Positions 8,909-18,390 of a stretch of 64,000 bases of DNA are shown here, piece after piece. The stretch lies in assembly GCA_017889585.1 (NCBI GenBank), contig JAGFZX010000003.1:55166-119165 (forward strand). Reading direction: 5' to 3'. The notes under the pieces are model-generated. The model was not told the DNA's origin. It worked only from the letters and a program-made list of their open reading frames with translations, and made no database searches. Both the position numbers and the translations under genes were made by a program. The stretch is from Bacillota bacterium (GTDB lineage Bacteria; Bacillota; Negativicutes; DSM-13327). Numbering within the stretch: the stretch's first letter is position 1; each line of letters begins with the position of its first letter.

Positions 8909-9426
8909 GCACAAATAACATTGTTCTAATCGGTATGCCTGGCAGTGGTAAATCTTCCATCGGTTCAATGATCGCAAAAATTCTCCAACTTGATTTTTGT
9001 GATCTGGATAAATATATTGAAGCAAAAGAGCAGGCAACCATTCCCCAGCTTTTCCTGCGAGGGGAAGACTATTTTCGTCAATTGGAAAGCAGTGCCGCCC
9101 GAGAAATCCATTATAAAGAAGCCGTCGTCATCGCGACAGGTGGAGGTATTGTAACTCGACCAGAGAATATGATATTACTAAGAAAGACAGGTACTATCTT
9201 TTATATCAAACGTTCTATCGGCATGATTTTAGAATCATTAGATATTGCAAGCCGTCCACTGCTAGCAAAAGACTGCAACAAGATTTATAGCCTATATGAA
9301 GAGAGAAAGCATCTTTATGAGCAGTATTGCCATTTCCATATTACTAATGATCAATCTATCGATATAGCTGCTGATAAAATCATACAAATACTGAAAAAAC
9401 ATAGCGATAAATTGCCGATCTTTTAA
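8905..9426 (+). CDS. aroK: Shikimate kinase
   Basis: The 173-residue P-loop kinase phosphorylates shikimate with ATP. Walker A is GMPGSGKSSIG (residues 10-20); DLDKYIE holds the Mg/substrate Asp residues, GEDYFRQLE and ATGGGIVTR are the shikimate-binding segments, and ASRPLL is the lid region. It overlaps aroC by ATGA, so it is translated by coupling. It is the last gene of the operon and is followed at once by a strong hairpin. The biochemical order is not the gene order, since AroK acts before AroA and AroC. Confidence 0.95.
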   Translation: MSTNNIVLIGMPGSGKSSIGSMIAKILQLDFCDLDKYIEAKEQATIPQLFLRGEDYFRQLESSAAREIHYKEAVVIATGGGIVTRPENMILLRKTGTIFYIKRSIGMILESLDIASRPLLAKDCNKIYSLYEERKHLYEQYCHFHITNDQSIDIAADKIIQILKKHSDKLPIF

Positions 9427-9441
9427 AAAGAATAAGCATAA

Positions 9442-9472
9442 AAACACCGTCACATTATCTGTGACGGTGTTT
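9442..9472. terminator. Bidirectional terminator between aroK and guaA
   Basis: AAACACCGTCACA (9442-9454) and TGTGACGGTGTTT (9460-9472) form a perfect 13-bp stem with a 5-nt loop. T-rich DNA follows on both strands, so it can end the aro operon and the convergent guaA transcript. Confidence 0.92.
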
Positions 9473-9491
9473 CTTATTTCATTCTACATTC

Positions 9492-11033
9492 TTACTCCCA
9501 CTCTATTGTTGAAGGCGGCTTAGAAGTGATATCGTAAACAATGCGATTAACACCTTTTACTTCATTAACGATCCGACGAGAAATTGTATCTAATACTTCA
9601 TAAGGCATTCTTACCCAATCAGCAGTCATGCCGTCTTCACTCGACACAATTCGTAGTCCAATGGTATAGTCATAGGTACGCTCATCACCCATAACTCCAA
9701 CACTTTTCATAGCAGGCAGAATTGCGAAAGACTGCCACACTTTACGATATAAATCAGCATTTTTAATTTCTTCCTGAACAATGGCATCGGCTTCCCGCAG
9801 TATGTCCAGACGTTCTTCTGTAATTTCACCAATGATACGAATGGCAAGACCAGGACCTGGGAACGGTTGACGCCAGACAATTTCTTCTGGTAAGTTGAGT
9901 TCTCTTGCTAAGCCTCGAACTTCATCTTTAAATAGATCTCTGAGCGGCTCAACTAATGCAAATTTCATATCTTCAGGTAGGCCACCTACATTATGATGAC
10001 TCTTGATAACAGCTGCTGTATCAGTACCGCTTTCAATAACATCAGGATATAAAGTACCTTGTACTAAGAAGTCGATCTCACCTAGTTTATTGGCTTCTGC
10101 TTCGAATACGCGAATAAACTCTTCACCAATAATCTTGCGTTTTGCTTCCGGCTCAACAACACCAGCAATCCGCGCCATGAAGCGATCAGCCACATTGGCG
10201 TATACTAGGTTCATATTATAGCCGTCGCGGAAAGTCTTAATAACCTGCTCAGACTCATTTTTACGCATAAAACCATGGTTAACATATACACAAGTCAATT
10301 GATCTCCAACTGCACGATGTACTAGCACAGCAGCTACTGATGAGTCAATACCACCACTCATTGCACACAGTACACGTTTATTGCCAACTTGCTTGCGAAT
10401 GGCAGCAATAGCATGGTCTACAAAAGATCCCATATTCCAGTCACCACTGCATTTGCAAATATTAAATAAAAAGTTTCTCAGCATTTTCATGCCTTCAGGA
10501 GTATGTACTACTTCAGGATGGAACTGCACGCCATAAATATTGCGCTGGACGTTTGACATAGCAGCAACTGGAGTACCAGCAGTATGAGCAGTCACAACAA
10601 AGTTAGCCGGCGGAGTTTCGATATAATCACCATGACTCATCCATACTTGGGTTTCTAAGCCCAATTCAGCGAATAAATCTATATTTTGATCGATAACCAA
10701 ATGAGTATTGCCATATTCTCGAGAATCAGAATGAGCAACTGTGCCCCCTAAGGTATATGCAGTTAACTGCATACCATAACAAATTCCAAGTACAGGAATC
10801 CCCAGTTCAAATACCCCTGGATCACATTTAGGTGCCTTCTCTGCATATACACTGGAAGGACCGCCAGAGAAAACAATACCTTTAGGATTCATTGCAGTTA
10901 TTTTTTCAATAGTGGTCTTGAATGACACTATTTCACAATATACGCCACACTCACGAATACGTCTGGCAATCAACTGACTATATTGACCACCAAAGTCCAT
11001 AATTAATATTAATTCATTTTGCTTATTGTCCAT
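9492..11033 (-). CDS. guaA: GMP synthase (glutamine-hydrolysing)
   Basis: The 513-residue enzyme aminates XMP to GMP using glutamine and ATP. The N-terminal class I amidotransferase domain has the nucleophile Cys85 in GICYGMQ and the His170/Glu172 pair in GVQFHPEVV. The ATP-pyrophosphatase domain starts with the PP-loop SGGIDSS near 224-230. The C-terminal dimerisation part ends in the conserved [15 protein letters not shown] lies 12 bases ahead of the ATG. It follows the MTAP-like and mqn genes on the same strand at a 55-base gap and may share their transcript, linking purine supply with a pathway that releases purine. Confidence 0.97.
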   Translation of the reverse strand: MDNKQNELILIMDFGGQYSQLIARRIRECGVYCEIVSFKTTIEKITAMNPKGIVFSGGPSSVYAEKAPKCDPGVFELGIPVLGICYGMQLTAYTLGGTVAHSDSREYGNTHLVIDQNIDLFAELGLETQVWMSHGDYIETPPANFVVTAHTAGTPVAAMSNVQRNIYGVQFHPEVVHTPEGMKMLRNFLFNICKCSGDWNMGSFVDHAIAAIRKQVGNKRVLCAMSGGIDSSVAAVLVHRAVGDQLTCVYVNHGFMRKNESEQVIKTFRDGYNMNLVYANVADRFMARIAGVVEPEAKRKIIGEEFIRVFEAEANKLGEIDFLVQGTLYPDVIESGTDTAAVIKSHHNVGGLPEDMKFALVEPLRDLFKDEVRGLARELNLPEEIVWRQPFPGPGLAIRIIGEITEERLDILREADAIVQEEIKNADLYRKVWQSFAILPAMKSVGVMGDERTYDYTIGLRIVSSEDGMTADWVRMPYEVLDTISRRIVNEVKGVNRIVYDITSKPPSTIEWE

Positions 11034-11088
11034 GTTCGAGAATGACCTCCCTACGTTTAAATATTAAATCACAATATAGCATATAACA

Positions 11089-11910
11089 TCACTTATTGTA
11101 AATACCCTTAAGCAATGTTTCTTTGCGCAGTTCATGACAAGAACATTGTCCATCTACTGGTAAGCGCCGAATCGTATCTATTATAATCCGACTAATCATT
11201 GGTGCATCATCATAAAAAATATCTTTTAACTCTTCATGAGACCATTCTGCAACTAACCCTTCACCATAATTTACGACAAAGTAGAGTCCAGCAAAACATG
11301 CCCCGATTTCTCTGGCCAAATATACTTCAGGACATATGCTTTGTCCAATAATATCAGCATGTCCTTTCATCATGGCCACTTCTGCTGGGCTTTCAAAATG
11401 GCGGCCATCTGTATTGGCATAGATTCCTCGGGTAAAAATTCGACCACTATAGTGCTGGCGAGTAGTTGCAACTAATGTACTGCGCACTTCAGAGCATAAT
11501 GAATCGCGCATAATTAATAGATACTTTCCATCCAGTTCCACATCTTTACGCACTGAAAAATCAAGATAATCATCAGGAATCACAAAATCTCGGGGATCAA
11601 GGAGATGATTAGCAGTGCCCACACCACCTTCACTGATTATACGTTTCACACCTGCTTCACGAAATACCCAGAATATCTGCCTAGAGGCATCAGCGCGACT
11701 GACGCCACTACGCCAACCATGCATTTTGCAAGTCAATACCTGCTTTTCATCTACACTAAATAAACTAAACACCGGACTTAATCCATAAGGTGTAGCAAAC
11801 TGCAAATTATCATCAATAAGCACGACTCCAGGATCATTCGCCCCTAAGGGAAAATTGCTAGAGAGGGTGCCAGAGCCACCGATCACGGCATATAGAGCTT
11901 TTAAATCCAT
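11089..11910 (-). CDS. Divergent MTAP/purine nucleoside phosphorylase family protein in the menaquinone cluster
   Basis: This 273-residue protein has the fold motifs of methylthioadenosine phosphorylase: AVIGGSGTLSS at the phosphate-binding N-terminus, SEGGVGTANHLLDPRDFVIPDDYLDF (the usual ..L.P.DFV.PDQ.ID), DGRHFESPAE (usually EGPRFET.AE) and CPEVYLAREIGACFAGLYFVVNYG. Key positions differ from true MTAP: the phosphate His-Arg loop reads KMHGWRSGVSRA, NMT is QSI, and the purine-recognition Asp pair after TDY is replaced by VNYGEG. It starts 12 bases after mqnC. Aminofutalosine must lose adenine, or futalosine hypoxanthine, before MqnC acts, and no mqnB is present, so this is a good candidate for that step. 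The start is the second ATG (AAGGATGG site). Confidence 0.72.
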   Translation of the reverse strand: MDLKALYAVIGGSGTLSSNFPLGANDPGVVLIDDNLQFATPYGLSPVFSLFSVDEKQVLTCKMHGWRSGVSRADASRQIFWVFREAGVKRIISEGGVGTANHLLDPRDFVIPDDYLDFSVRKDVELDGKYLLIMRDSLCSEVRSTLVATTRQHYSGRIFTRGIYANTDGRHFESPAEVAMMKGHADIIGQSICPEVYLAREIGACFAGLYFVVNYGEGLVAEWSHEELKDIFYDDAPMISRIIIDTIRRLPVDGQCSCHELRKETLLKGIYNK

Positions 11911-11921
11911 GATATCCATCC

Positions 11922-12956
11922 TTAATCAAATGTTTTTATTATATTATACTGAGTATCACGTTGTGCTGGTGTTTTACCTGTAGCCCTGATCAGCTCTACC
12001 ATTTTATCAATTGACATTTGATATGAAGTACCGGCTGCCCTCACCACATTTTCCTCCAGCATAATGCTACCAAGATCATTAGCGCCAAAAGCCAAGGTCA
12101 GCTGTCCAATATTTTGTCCTTGTGTGACCCATGAACCTTGAATATGTTTAATGTTATTAAAATAGAGCCTAGCTACTGACAGAGTCTTTAAATAATCCCA
12201 GGCAGAAATTTTTTCACCGCCTAGCTGAGTATTACCTGGTTGATAGGACCATATAATAAAGGCCCGAAAGCCACCCGTTTTTTCTTGCAATTTGCGCACT
12301 TTTTCCATATGTTCCATACGCTCTGCGTAGGTTTCCCCCATACCAATCACCATGGTGGCCGTAGTTTCTAGTCCTACATGGTGAGCAGCTTCCATGACCG
12401 AAAGCCAATCACCAGCACTGATTTTCTTGGGGCTTACTTTTTGGCGCACCTTATCAACCAAAATCTCCGCCCCACCTCCTGGCAGGGAATCTAGACCAGC
12501 AGCTTTTAATCTTGCCAAAATATCAACTACCGTCAAGCCTTCTTTCTTGGCAATGTGCAGTATTTCAGCTGGTGAAAAAGAATGAATGACAATATCAAAA
12601 TTGTCTTTAATAAATTGCAGTAAATTAATATAATAATCCAGCCCTAGTAAAGGATTAAGACCGCCTTGTAACATGACTTGAGTACCGCCTGCTACAATTG
12701 TTTCCTGCAACTTCTCAAAGATAAGAGTCTCAGGCAATGTATAGCCTTCTGGATGTCCAATCGGGCGATAAAAGGCACAAAAGCGACATTCGCTAGTACA
12801 TATATTCGTATAATTAATATTACGGTCAATAACAAAGGTAACAGTATTACCTGGATGAATCTGCTGCCTTATTGCATTCGCAGCCTGCCCCAGTTCTAAA
12901 ATATTGCCAGTAGACAACATCTCTAACCCTTCGCTAGTAGTTACTACTGTGCTCAT
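11922..12956 (-). CDS. mqnC: Dehypoxanthine futalosine cyclase (radical SAM)
   Basis: The 344-residue radical SAM enzyme closes the ring of dehypoxanthine futalosine on the way to menaquinone. The [4Fe-4S] ligands are Cys53, Cys57 and Cys60 in CTSECRFC, followed by AFYRPIGHPEGY, a hallmark of MqnC. Other family segments are LQGGLNPLLGLDYY, SFSPAEI, GLDSLPGGGAEIL and GMGETYAERMEHM. Its ATG overlaps the mqnA stop codon by 4 bases. MqnE and MqnC are distant homologues, and the GLDSLPGGGAEIL string occurs in both. Confidence 0.95.
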   Translation of the reverse strand: MSTVVTTSEGLEMLSTGNILELGQAANAIRQQIHPGNTVTFVIDRNINYTNICTSECRFCAFYRPIGHPEGYTLPETLIFEKLQETIVAGGTQVMLQGGLNPLLGLDYYINLLQFIKDNFDIVIHSFSPAEILHIAKKEGLTVVDILARLKAAGLDSLPGGGAEILVDKVRQKVSPKKISAGDWLSVMEAAHHVGLETTATMVIGMGETYAERMEHMEKVRKLQEKTGGFRAFIIWSYQPGNTQLGGEKISAWDYLKTLSVARLYFNNIKHIQGSWVTQGQNIGQLTLAFGANDLGSIMLEENVVRAAGTSYQMSIDKMVELIRATGKTPAQRDTQYNIIKTFD

Positions 12957-13792
12957 TTCATCACCTCTGCAAACTCAATCTCTGGCACACCATCGATCAA
13001 TCCCAGAACATGTGCCAGTTGATAATAGGTTACTAAAGCCTGTTTATGGGCAGGAGTAAACTCATAGTTCAATAAGTTTATGTAATTGATCAGCTGCTGG
13101 GTACTAAAAGAAACTCTGTTTGAGAGCATCTCAGCCGCCGCTGGTAAATTCAATAAACCATAGGCAAAAGCCCCTGTCACTTGTCTGTATACCATTTTTA
13201 CTAAGTCTGCATGATGGGCGGCAAATTGACGATTGACTACCCAAACTGCATAAACCATGGAAAGCCCTGTCATGTTTCTCCATTCGTCACCCAAATCATA
13301 GTAATAATAACCTGGAATACGATGATGATAAGCATGGAGTGCATCATCGCCAATAAACAGTACAGCCTGGGCATCATCAAGTACTCCCCCCTCAAGGGAC
13401 AAAGGACTAATGAAATATTCAGGAGTTGCATTATAGGCATGGCACATTATTATTTTGAGTAATCCATGAGAGGTAGCTGACTTTGCCGTCAATGCTATAC
13501 GAGCCTGCTGCAACTCGCTAATTGGATACTTAGACACTAATAAAATACTTTGTAGCGCCCCATTGGCGCTGATTGATACATCTGGTAGTAATAGTAGCTT
13601 TTCACTATTTCTCGCATAAATGATCGAGGATACGGGACTTACATCTAATTGCCCAGCCACGACCAAGCTATTGAGTTCCGCAGGAGTCCCTGATTGCAGG
13701 TTAACCGGTTCTCCAAAACCGCCATGGGCTAATCCATAATGCAATGGTAAACAATTTATAAAATTAATATTTCCTAAACTTGGCTTATTCAT
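12953..13792 (-). CDS. mqnA: Chorismate dehydratase
   Basis: The 279-residue protein belongs to the MqnA/MqnD periplasmic-binding-like fold and dehydrates chorismate to 3-enolpyruvylbenzoate, the first committed futalosine step. It begins NKPSLGNINFINCLPLHYGL, and the NxxPL/SSI elements (DVSPVSSIIYARN) bind the substrate. The start chosen is the ATG at 13792, behind GGAGAG and just after the mqnE stop; an in-frame ATG at 13813 lies inside mqnE. Its substrate is the product of the neighbouring aro operon, and AroH competes for it. Confidence 0.93.
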   Translation of the reverse strand: MNKPSLGNINFINCLPLHYGLAHGGFGEPVNLQSGTPAELNSLVVAGQLDVSPVSSIIYARNSEKLLLLPDVSISANGALQSILLVSKYPISELQQARIALTAKSATSHGLLKIIMCHAYNATPEYFISPLSLEGGVLDDAQAVLFIGDDALHAYHHRIPGYYYYDLGDEWRNMTGLSMVYAVWVVNRQFAAHHADLVKMVYRQVTGAFAYGLLNLPAAAEMLSNRVSFSTQQLINYINLLNYEFTPAHKQALVTYYQLAHVLGLIDGVPEIEFAEVMK

Positions 13793-13796
13793 GTCA

Positions 13797-14888
13797 TTAC
13801 TCTCCACTTGCACGCTCCAATGGGCGGTAAAAAGTATCTCGTTCTACCGCATGATAGCCCGTCTCTGCAACAAGGCTGATAATTTCCGCTTTTGTAATTC
13901 CGGTTTTAGTTGTAGCCCCAGCTGCATGAATGATTTTTTCTTCTACGACTGTACCGTCAAGGTCATCTGCACCAAAGGCTAATGATAATTGAGCGATAGG
14001 CAATGTTAACATCATCCAAAAGGCTTTTATATGATCAAAATTATCTAATACTAGCCTGGAAATGGCAATCATTTTTAAATCTTCCCATGATGTTACTCTC
14101 TGCAGCCCTGTAAAACCAGTATTTGCAGGATGAAAAGGAAAAGCTACAAAAGCCTGAAAACCACCTGTTTGATCTTGAATATCTCTTAATGTTATCAAAT
14201 GCCGTATCCTTTGCTCCACCGTCTCAATATGTCCATATAACATGGTAGCATTGGTTGGTAATCCCAAGGCATGGGCCGTGGAAATAACCTGGATCCACTC
14301 AGCAGTTGTGGCTTTATTAGGGCAAATAATCTTACGCACGCTATCATCCAAAATTTCCGCGCCGCCACCTGGCAATGAATCAAGGCCAGCAGCACTTAAA
14401 CGTTCTAATACCGTGCGGATATTTTGGCCAGAAATTTTGGCGAAATGCACAATTTCCACAGGGGTAAATGCTTTTAAATGCACATTCGGTAAAAATTCTT
14501 TGACTGCTGCTACAATGTCTTCATAATAACTAAATGGCTTATCTGGATGCAGAGCACTCACCATATGTATTTCGCTAATATCCGGCGTATCTAGTGCCGT
14601 ACGGCGTACAATACGAATGACATCTTCCAGCTCCATAACATAGGCTTTTTCATGTTCAGCAGTACAACCAAAAGCACACAAGGGACAACCTGATACACAA
14701 ATATTGGTTAAATTAATATGCCTGTTTACATTATAATACACATTATGCCCTGATTTACGTTCTTTAACAATCTGGGCCAAACTGGCCAGTTTCAACAAAT
14801 CATCACTTTGATATAACGCTAATGCCTCAACAAAATCGAGACGCTGGCCATTACGTATTTTTTCCGAGGCATTATTTACTATATTCAT
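13797..14888 (-). CDS. mqnE: Aminodeoxyfutalosine synthase (radical SAM)
   Basis: The 363-residue enzyme joins 3-enolpyruvylbenzoate to the adenosyl group of SAM. The cluster ligands are Cys64, Cys68 and Cys71 in CVSGCPLC, followed by AFGCTAEHEKAYVM. HMVSALHPDKPFSYYED, AFTPVEI and GLDSLPGGGAEIL follow. The start chosen is the ATG at 14888, because AAGGTGGCGGGG stands right before it and the protein then has normal length; the frame extends 44 codons further up without a good ribosome site. It is the first gene of a probable mqnE-mqnA-mqnC-phosphorylase unit, separated from aroH by a terminator. Confidence 0.93.
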   Translation of the reverse strand: MNIVNNASEKIRNGQRLDFVEALALYQSDDLLKLASLAQIVKERKSGHNVYYNVNRHINLTNICVSGCPLCAFGCTAEHEKAYVMELEDVIRIVRRTALDTPDISEIHMVSALHPDKPFSYYEDIVAAVKEFLPNVHLKAFTPVEIVHFAKISGQNIRTVLERLSAAGLDSLPGGGAEILDDSVRKIICPNKATTAEWIQVISTAHALGLPTNATMLYGHIETVEQRIRHLITLRDIQDQTGGFQAFVAFPFHPANTGFTGLQRVTSWEDLKMIAISRLVLDNFDHIKAFWMMLTLPIAQLSLAFGADDLDGTVVEEKIIHAAGATTKTGITKAEIISLVAETGYHAVERDTFYRPLERASGE

Positions 14889-15005
14889 TATATTCCCCGC
14901 CACCTTATCATCACATGATAGTAGTTTATCACATATCTCTATCATATTATGCAACTTGTATTTCTTCGTGCTTTCTGTGAGAATTCCCTGCCATAAATAT
15001 AAAAA

Positions 15006-15068
15006 AATCGCAAAAAACACAGAGATCTATACCTTCATTTCAATCTTTTCTCTTTGTTTTCTGCGATT
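15006..15068 (-). terminator. Terminator between aroH and mqnE
   Basis: Two 20-nt arms (15006-15025 and 15049-15068) pair at 18 of 20 positions. On the minus strand the stem runs straight into seven T, then ATATTT. It should end the aroH transcript, so mqnE needs its own promoter in 14889-15005. Confidence 0.8.
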
Positions 15069-15123
15069 TAATATTTTTTTCAATGCTACCCATATTTGAT
15101 ATAATTCATGTTTACTTTTTATG

Positions 15124-15492
15124 TCATTGTACACTCTTTGCTATATCTGGCCGCAGAACAGCTGCACCGCGCAAATATACATGCTTCATTTCATGTTGGA
15201 GTTTATCTGTATTCCACAAGATTAAAATACGCACACATAGTGACAATCCAAAATCAATATCAGCCTCCTGAGTTCCGAATAATGGTACCTCAGACCATCC
15301 CATAATACGAGCAGCAGCTGCTGGAAAAGCAGAGTTCAAATCAGGAGTGGAACTGAAAATAACCGCTCCCACATCTTCTTTGTTTATCCCATTTTCTGCT
15401 ACCATTGCTACCAATAATTCCGCCACCCGTTCCATAATCATCTCACGTACATTTATATCTATCGTTGTCGCTCCACGAACACCACGCAACAT
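15124..15492 (-). CDS. aroH: Chorismate mutase, AroH class
   Basis: The 122-residue protein matches the small B. subtilis-type chorismate mutase that makes prephenate for Phe and Tyr. It begins MLRGVRGATTIDINV; Arg in RGVRGATT, the FSSTPDLNSAFPAAAAR stretch, CVRILILWNTD and HVYLRGAAVLRPD carry the known active-site Arg, Cys, Tyr and Arg positions. The start at 15492 follows AAAGAGG; a longer frame reaches 15561 but has no homology. It competes with MqnA for chorismate. A terminator separates it from mqnE, so the two branches can be set independently. Confidence 0.93.
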   Translation of the reverse strand: MLRGVRGATTIDINVREMIMERVAELLVAMVAENGINKEDVGAVIFSSTPDLNSAFPAAAARIMGWSEVPLFGTQEADIDFGLSLCVRILILWNTDKLQHEMKHVYLRGAAVLRPDIAKSVQ

Positions 15493-15541
15493 AATTGTCA
15501 CCTCTTTTAAAACATTATTTTGCCTTATATAAAGTTCAACT

Positions 15542-15590
15542 AAGCTGCCCATAACTCCCATCTATAAAGATGGAGGTTATCAAGCAGCTT
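15542..15590. repeat. Long imperfect hairpin upstream of aroH
   Basis: AAGCTGC (15542-15548) pairs with GCAGCTT (15584-15590), and inside it ATAACTCCCATCT (15551-15563) pairs with AGATGGAGGTTAT (15568-15580) apart from two central positions. It lies between the MFS gene end and aroH. No T-run follows on either strand, so it is not a standard terminator. It may be a regulatory RNA element or a small repeat. Confidence 0.5.
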
Positions 15591-15647
15591 ACTCATTAGA
15601 TAAATTATTACACCAACAAGACGGTATTATAATGCAGTACAGACGTT

Positions 15648-16862
15648 CTATTTCTTATTCTTAATAAACATCATCGTTACCCCACCTAGAAAAGCGAAGA
15701 GAGCTAACATAACGAAGGCATAATAATAATTATTATTTGTATTATCTAAGGTTAAGCCAATTACAAAAGGACAAAACATAGAGCCCAGTTGCCAAAGGGA
15801 ATTTACGAAACCGGCCGCAGTACCAGACATATGGATTGGAACAATTTCACCAATATACGCATTTTGCAAGGGACTATACATATAGGCTGCTACACCTAGT
15901 ATTGGAGCCAGAATATACAACGTTTGAATGTTTGTATTTGTTCCAAACCAAAGTAACGTGGGAGCAAAACACAACAGCAATATACCACAAAGATATTGTT
16001 TCTTGTCGCTAAATATATCGCCAAGTATTCCAGCAATAGGTTTAGCAACAACGGCAGCTAGTCCATAGGTTGACATGATTGCTCCTGCGACTACGAGTGA
16101 GACATGGAGTTCCTTGTTCATGTAAGTATTAGCCCATGCAGCAGTTCCCCAAGTAGCAGCATTGGCAAAAAATCCAGAAAATGCTAATAACATTACATTC
16201 TTATTCTTTAGTAAGGCTAATACATTTCCAAAAAAACTGCCTGATTGACTTACCGTTTTCTGAGCTGTTACTGATGAATTAGCAATACGTTCTTTTAACA
16301 TAAACCAAGCAAAAACAACTGCAATAACGGGAAGCGTACCAGCAATGAATACGGCAAACCGCCAGCCATGATCTCTAGCAATAAAAGGAACCAATAAATT
16401 AACAATCGTTAAGCCCATTGAAGTAGAAGTTTGGAAAAAACCAACTGCTGTTCCGCGGCCCTTCCCAGGAAACCAATCGAAAATAGCTCGCAGACAGGAT
16501 GAAAAAACAGCTCCCGAACCAATACCAGCAAGAACTCTGTACAAAAATCCAACTTCATAACTCGGCACCGTACTCATGAGCATAGTAAAACCACCCATGA
16601 TGATAAGTGAACAAAGTAAAACCTTTCGGTATCCAAAACGATCAGTCAGCCACCCGCCAGGCAACTGTGTTGCAACATATCCCATATAAAAAGCAGTCAT
16701 ATAGCTGCCACCTTGCGCAGACGACATTTTCAATGATTCAGATACTAAAGGTAATACTGTTGGTATAGAGAGGCGTTCAACAAAGGATAATAGAAAACAT
16801 AACCATACAATTGCAAAGACACCCATTTGTTGTTTAGTAATTTCGACTCCTTTAATGTTCAT
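15648..16862 (-). CDS. MFS transporter (organic-anion type)
   Basis: This 404-residue protein has about 12 membrane helices and the two family signatures: GGWLTDRFGYRKVLL in the loop between helices 2 and 3 (residues about 72-86), and AVVAKPIAGILGDIFSDKKQ in the matching loop of the second half. The overall pattern is that of anion:cation symporters (ACS), which carry hexuronates, phthalate or other organic acids; the substrate is not visible. AAAGGAG precedes the ATG. It lies 23 bases after the FAD oxidoreductase, so the two form an operon that probably imports and oxidises or reduces one organic compound. Confidence 0.85.
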   Translation of the reverse strand: MNIKGVEITKQQMGVFAIVWLCFLLSFVERLSIPTVLPLVSESLKMSSAQGGSYMTAFYMGYVATQLPGGWLTDRFGYRKVLLCSLIIMGGFTMLMSTVPSYEVGFLYRVLAGIGSGAVFSSCLRAIFDWFPGKGRGTAVGFFQTSTSMGLTIVNLLVPFIARDHGWRFAVFIAGTLPVIAVVFAWFMLKERIANSSVTAQKTVSQSGSFFGNVLALLKNKNVMLLAFSGFFANAATWGTAAWANTYMNKELHVSLVVAGAIMSTYGLAAVVAKPIAGILGDIFSDKKQYLCGILLLCFAPTLLWFGTNTNIQTLYILAPILGVAAYMYSPLQNAYIGEIVPIHMSGTAAGFVNSLWQLGSMFCPFVIGLTLDNTNNNYYYAFVMLALFAFLGGVTMMFIKNKK

Positions 16863-16885
16863 ACACTATTTCTCCTTTTTTATAA

Positions 16886-18148
16886 TTAGATGATTGCATT
16901 TTGTCTAATTAATTCTTTTTTCACTTGATCGATTTGGAAAGTATATTCCCCTTTACAAACAGCCGCTGCTACCCCTGCGGCATGCCCAGTTGCAAAAGCT
17001 GTGCCCATGACCCTGATTGAGGCAAAGGCTATTAAATCACAAGAAACCGCCCTGCCAGCCGCCCACAAATTTTTTAGTCCTTTCACTTTTAACGAACGTA
17101 GTGGAATATCATAATATGAATCATTTAAAATCCATTCATATGCTGCTAGAGCTCCAGGATTTGAATGTCTTTCTACAGGCCAACAGCCACGAGCAATAGC
17201 ATCTTCGTGCCGTTTTGCCTGTATAACGTCTTCTCTGGTAATCATATAGTCTCCAACAGTATGCCTTGTTTCACGAATTCCTATCTGAGGACCGCTCTGG
17301 CTTATATACGCTTCTTCAAAACCAGGTAAAAATTGACGGAACGCCTGCAAGTATGCTCTAGCTTGTTTACGAGCCGCTACTTCGGCTAAAGTCAAACTTG
17401 CGGAATCAAGCCCATCTACGCACTCGTTAGCAAGGATTGTTATAACGTCATTTGAACCAGGAACTCGCATAGCAAACCCGGAATCCTTACTCATTGGACC
17501 AATCCCACTTGATCTGGCTTTAGAAATTGCTTCCTTAATGCTTTGAGGTCTAATATCCACTTTCTGCGACACGCCACCATACCGAGTTAGCAAAGTTCCA
17601 ACTTGCATATCGGCTGATTTAGGAGTGAAAATTTCGCCCCCCGCCATCGCGGCTAAATTGCATTCACCACTTGCATCTACAAACGCCAAAGCATTAATTG
17701 TAAATTTCCCATTGTCGTCAACACATTCAATGGCTTTAATCTCGCCATCAATGACTTTTGCGTCAATAACTTGAGTATGCAGCAGAAAATCTGCCCCCGA
17801 CTCCTCAATGCAGGAGTCTAACACAAACTTAACTGCTTCGTTATTTACCGGAACCATCACATTTCCCCATGGAGATCTCAAAGGTTGCTGGCATGCATTC
17901 ATCATCGATAATTTATCAATAACTTTTTGCCCAACGCCGCCTACAACCTGCTCCAAAGGCTCAGCACGTGTAAAAAAACCATCATATGTTGGAATTGAGC
18001 AATTCGTTGCTTGTCCTCCAAAATATGGACTACGTTCGATTAATAGAGTCCGTGCTCCAAAATCTGCAGCACCTACTGCAGCAGCAATACCAGCGGAACC
18101 ACCACCAACAACAACAACATCATAAATACAATCTTTTTTTCCAACCAT
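16886..18148 (-). CDS. FAD-dependent oxidoreductase (FAD_oxidored family)
   Basis: The 420-residue protein begins with a Rossmann dinucleotide site, VVVGGGSAGIAAAVGAADFG (residues 13-32), and then ERSPYFGGQATNCSIPTYDGFF, the conserved start of the FAD_oxidored family. DASGECNLAAMAGGE and the C-terminal LWAAGRAVSCDLIAFASIRVMGT segment complete the FAD site. Family members oxidise or reduce varied organic acids and alcohols, and some work with separate iron-sulfur partners, which are absent here. A GAAGGGG site precedes the ATG. It is followed by the MFS gene and faces a LysR gene. The substrate is unknown. Confidence 0.85.
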   Translation of the reverse strand: MVGKKDCIYDVVVVGGGSAGIAAAVGAADFGARTLLIERSPYFGGQATNCSIPTYDGFFTRAEPLEQVVGGVGQKVIDKLSMMNACQQPLRSPWGNVMVPVNNEAVKFVLDSCIEESGADFLLHTQVIDAKVIDGEIKAIECVDDNGKFTINALAFVDASGECNLAAMAGGEIFTPKSADMQVGTLLTRYGGVSQKVDIRPQSIKEAISKARSSGIGPMSKDSGFAMRVPGSNDVITILANECVDGLDSASLTLAEVAARKQARAYLQAFRQFLPGFEEAYISQSGPQIGIRETRHTVGDYMITREDVIQAKRHEDAIARGCWPVERHSNPGALAAYEWILNDSYYDIPLRSLKVKGLKNLWAAGRAVSCDLIAFASIRVMGTAFATGHAAGVAAAVCKGEYTFQIDQVKKELIRQNAII

Positions 18149-18295
18149 CTAAATCCCCTTCTGCATTTCATAAACATTATTTTTCTCTTGAATAACTTGT
18201 TACATCAACTATAGCTTCCAAATACCCGCTTTTTCTCCACATCCATACTTATCGTTTAAATTCATATCTATTCAGAATTTTTAATTCTTTCTTTT

Positions 18296-18354
18296 TTCAG
18301 TATACAATTTCTAATTTATATACTGAAATATCTTATTACTATATAATTAATAAG
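18296..18354. promoter_or_regulatory. Two dyads in the FAD gene/lysR intergenic region
   Basis: TTCAGTATA (18296-18304) and TATACTGAA (18319-18327) are an exact 9-bp inverted repeat, and CTTATTA (18332-18338) with TAATAAG (18348-18354) is a second one. They lie just before lysR, in the gap that divides it from the FAD/MFS operon, as expected for LysR recognition and activation sites. Confidence 0.6.
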
Positions 18355-18390
18355 ATAAGCCTATTAATGTTAAAAAGGAGTACCTAGCCT

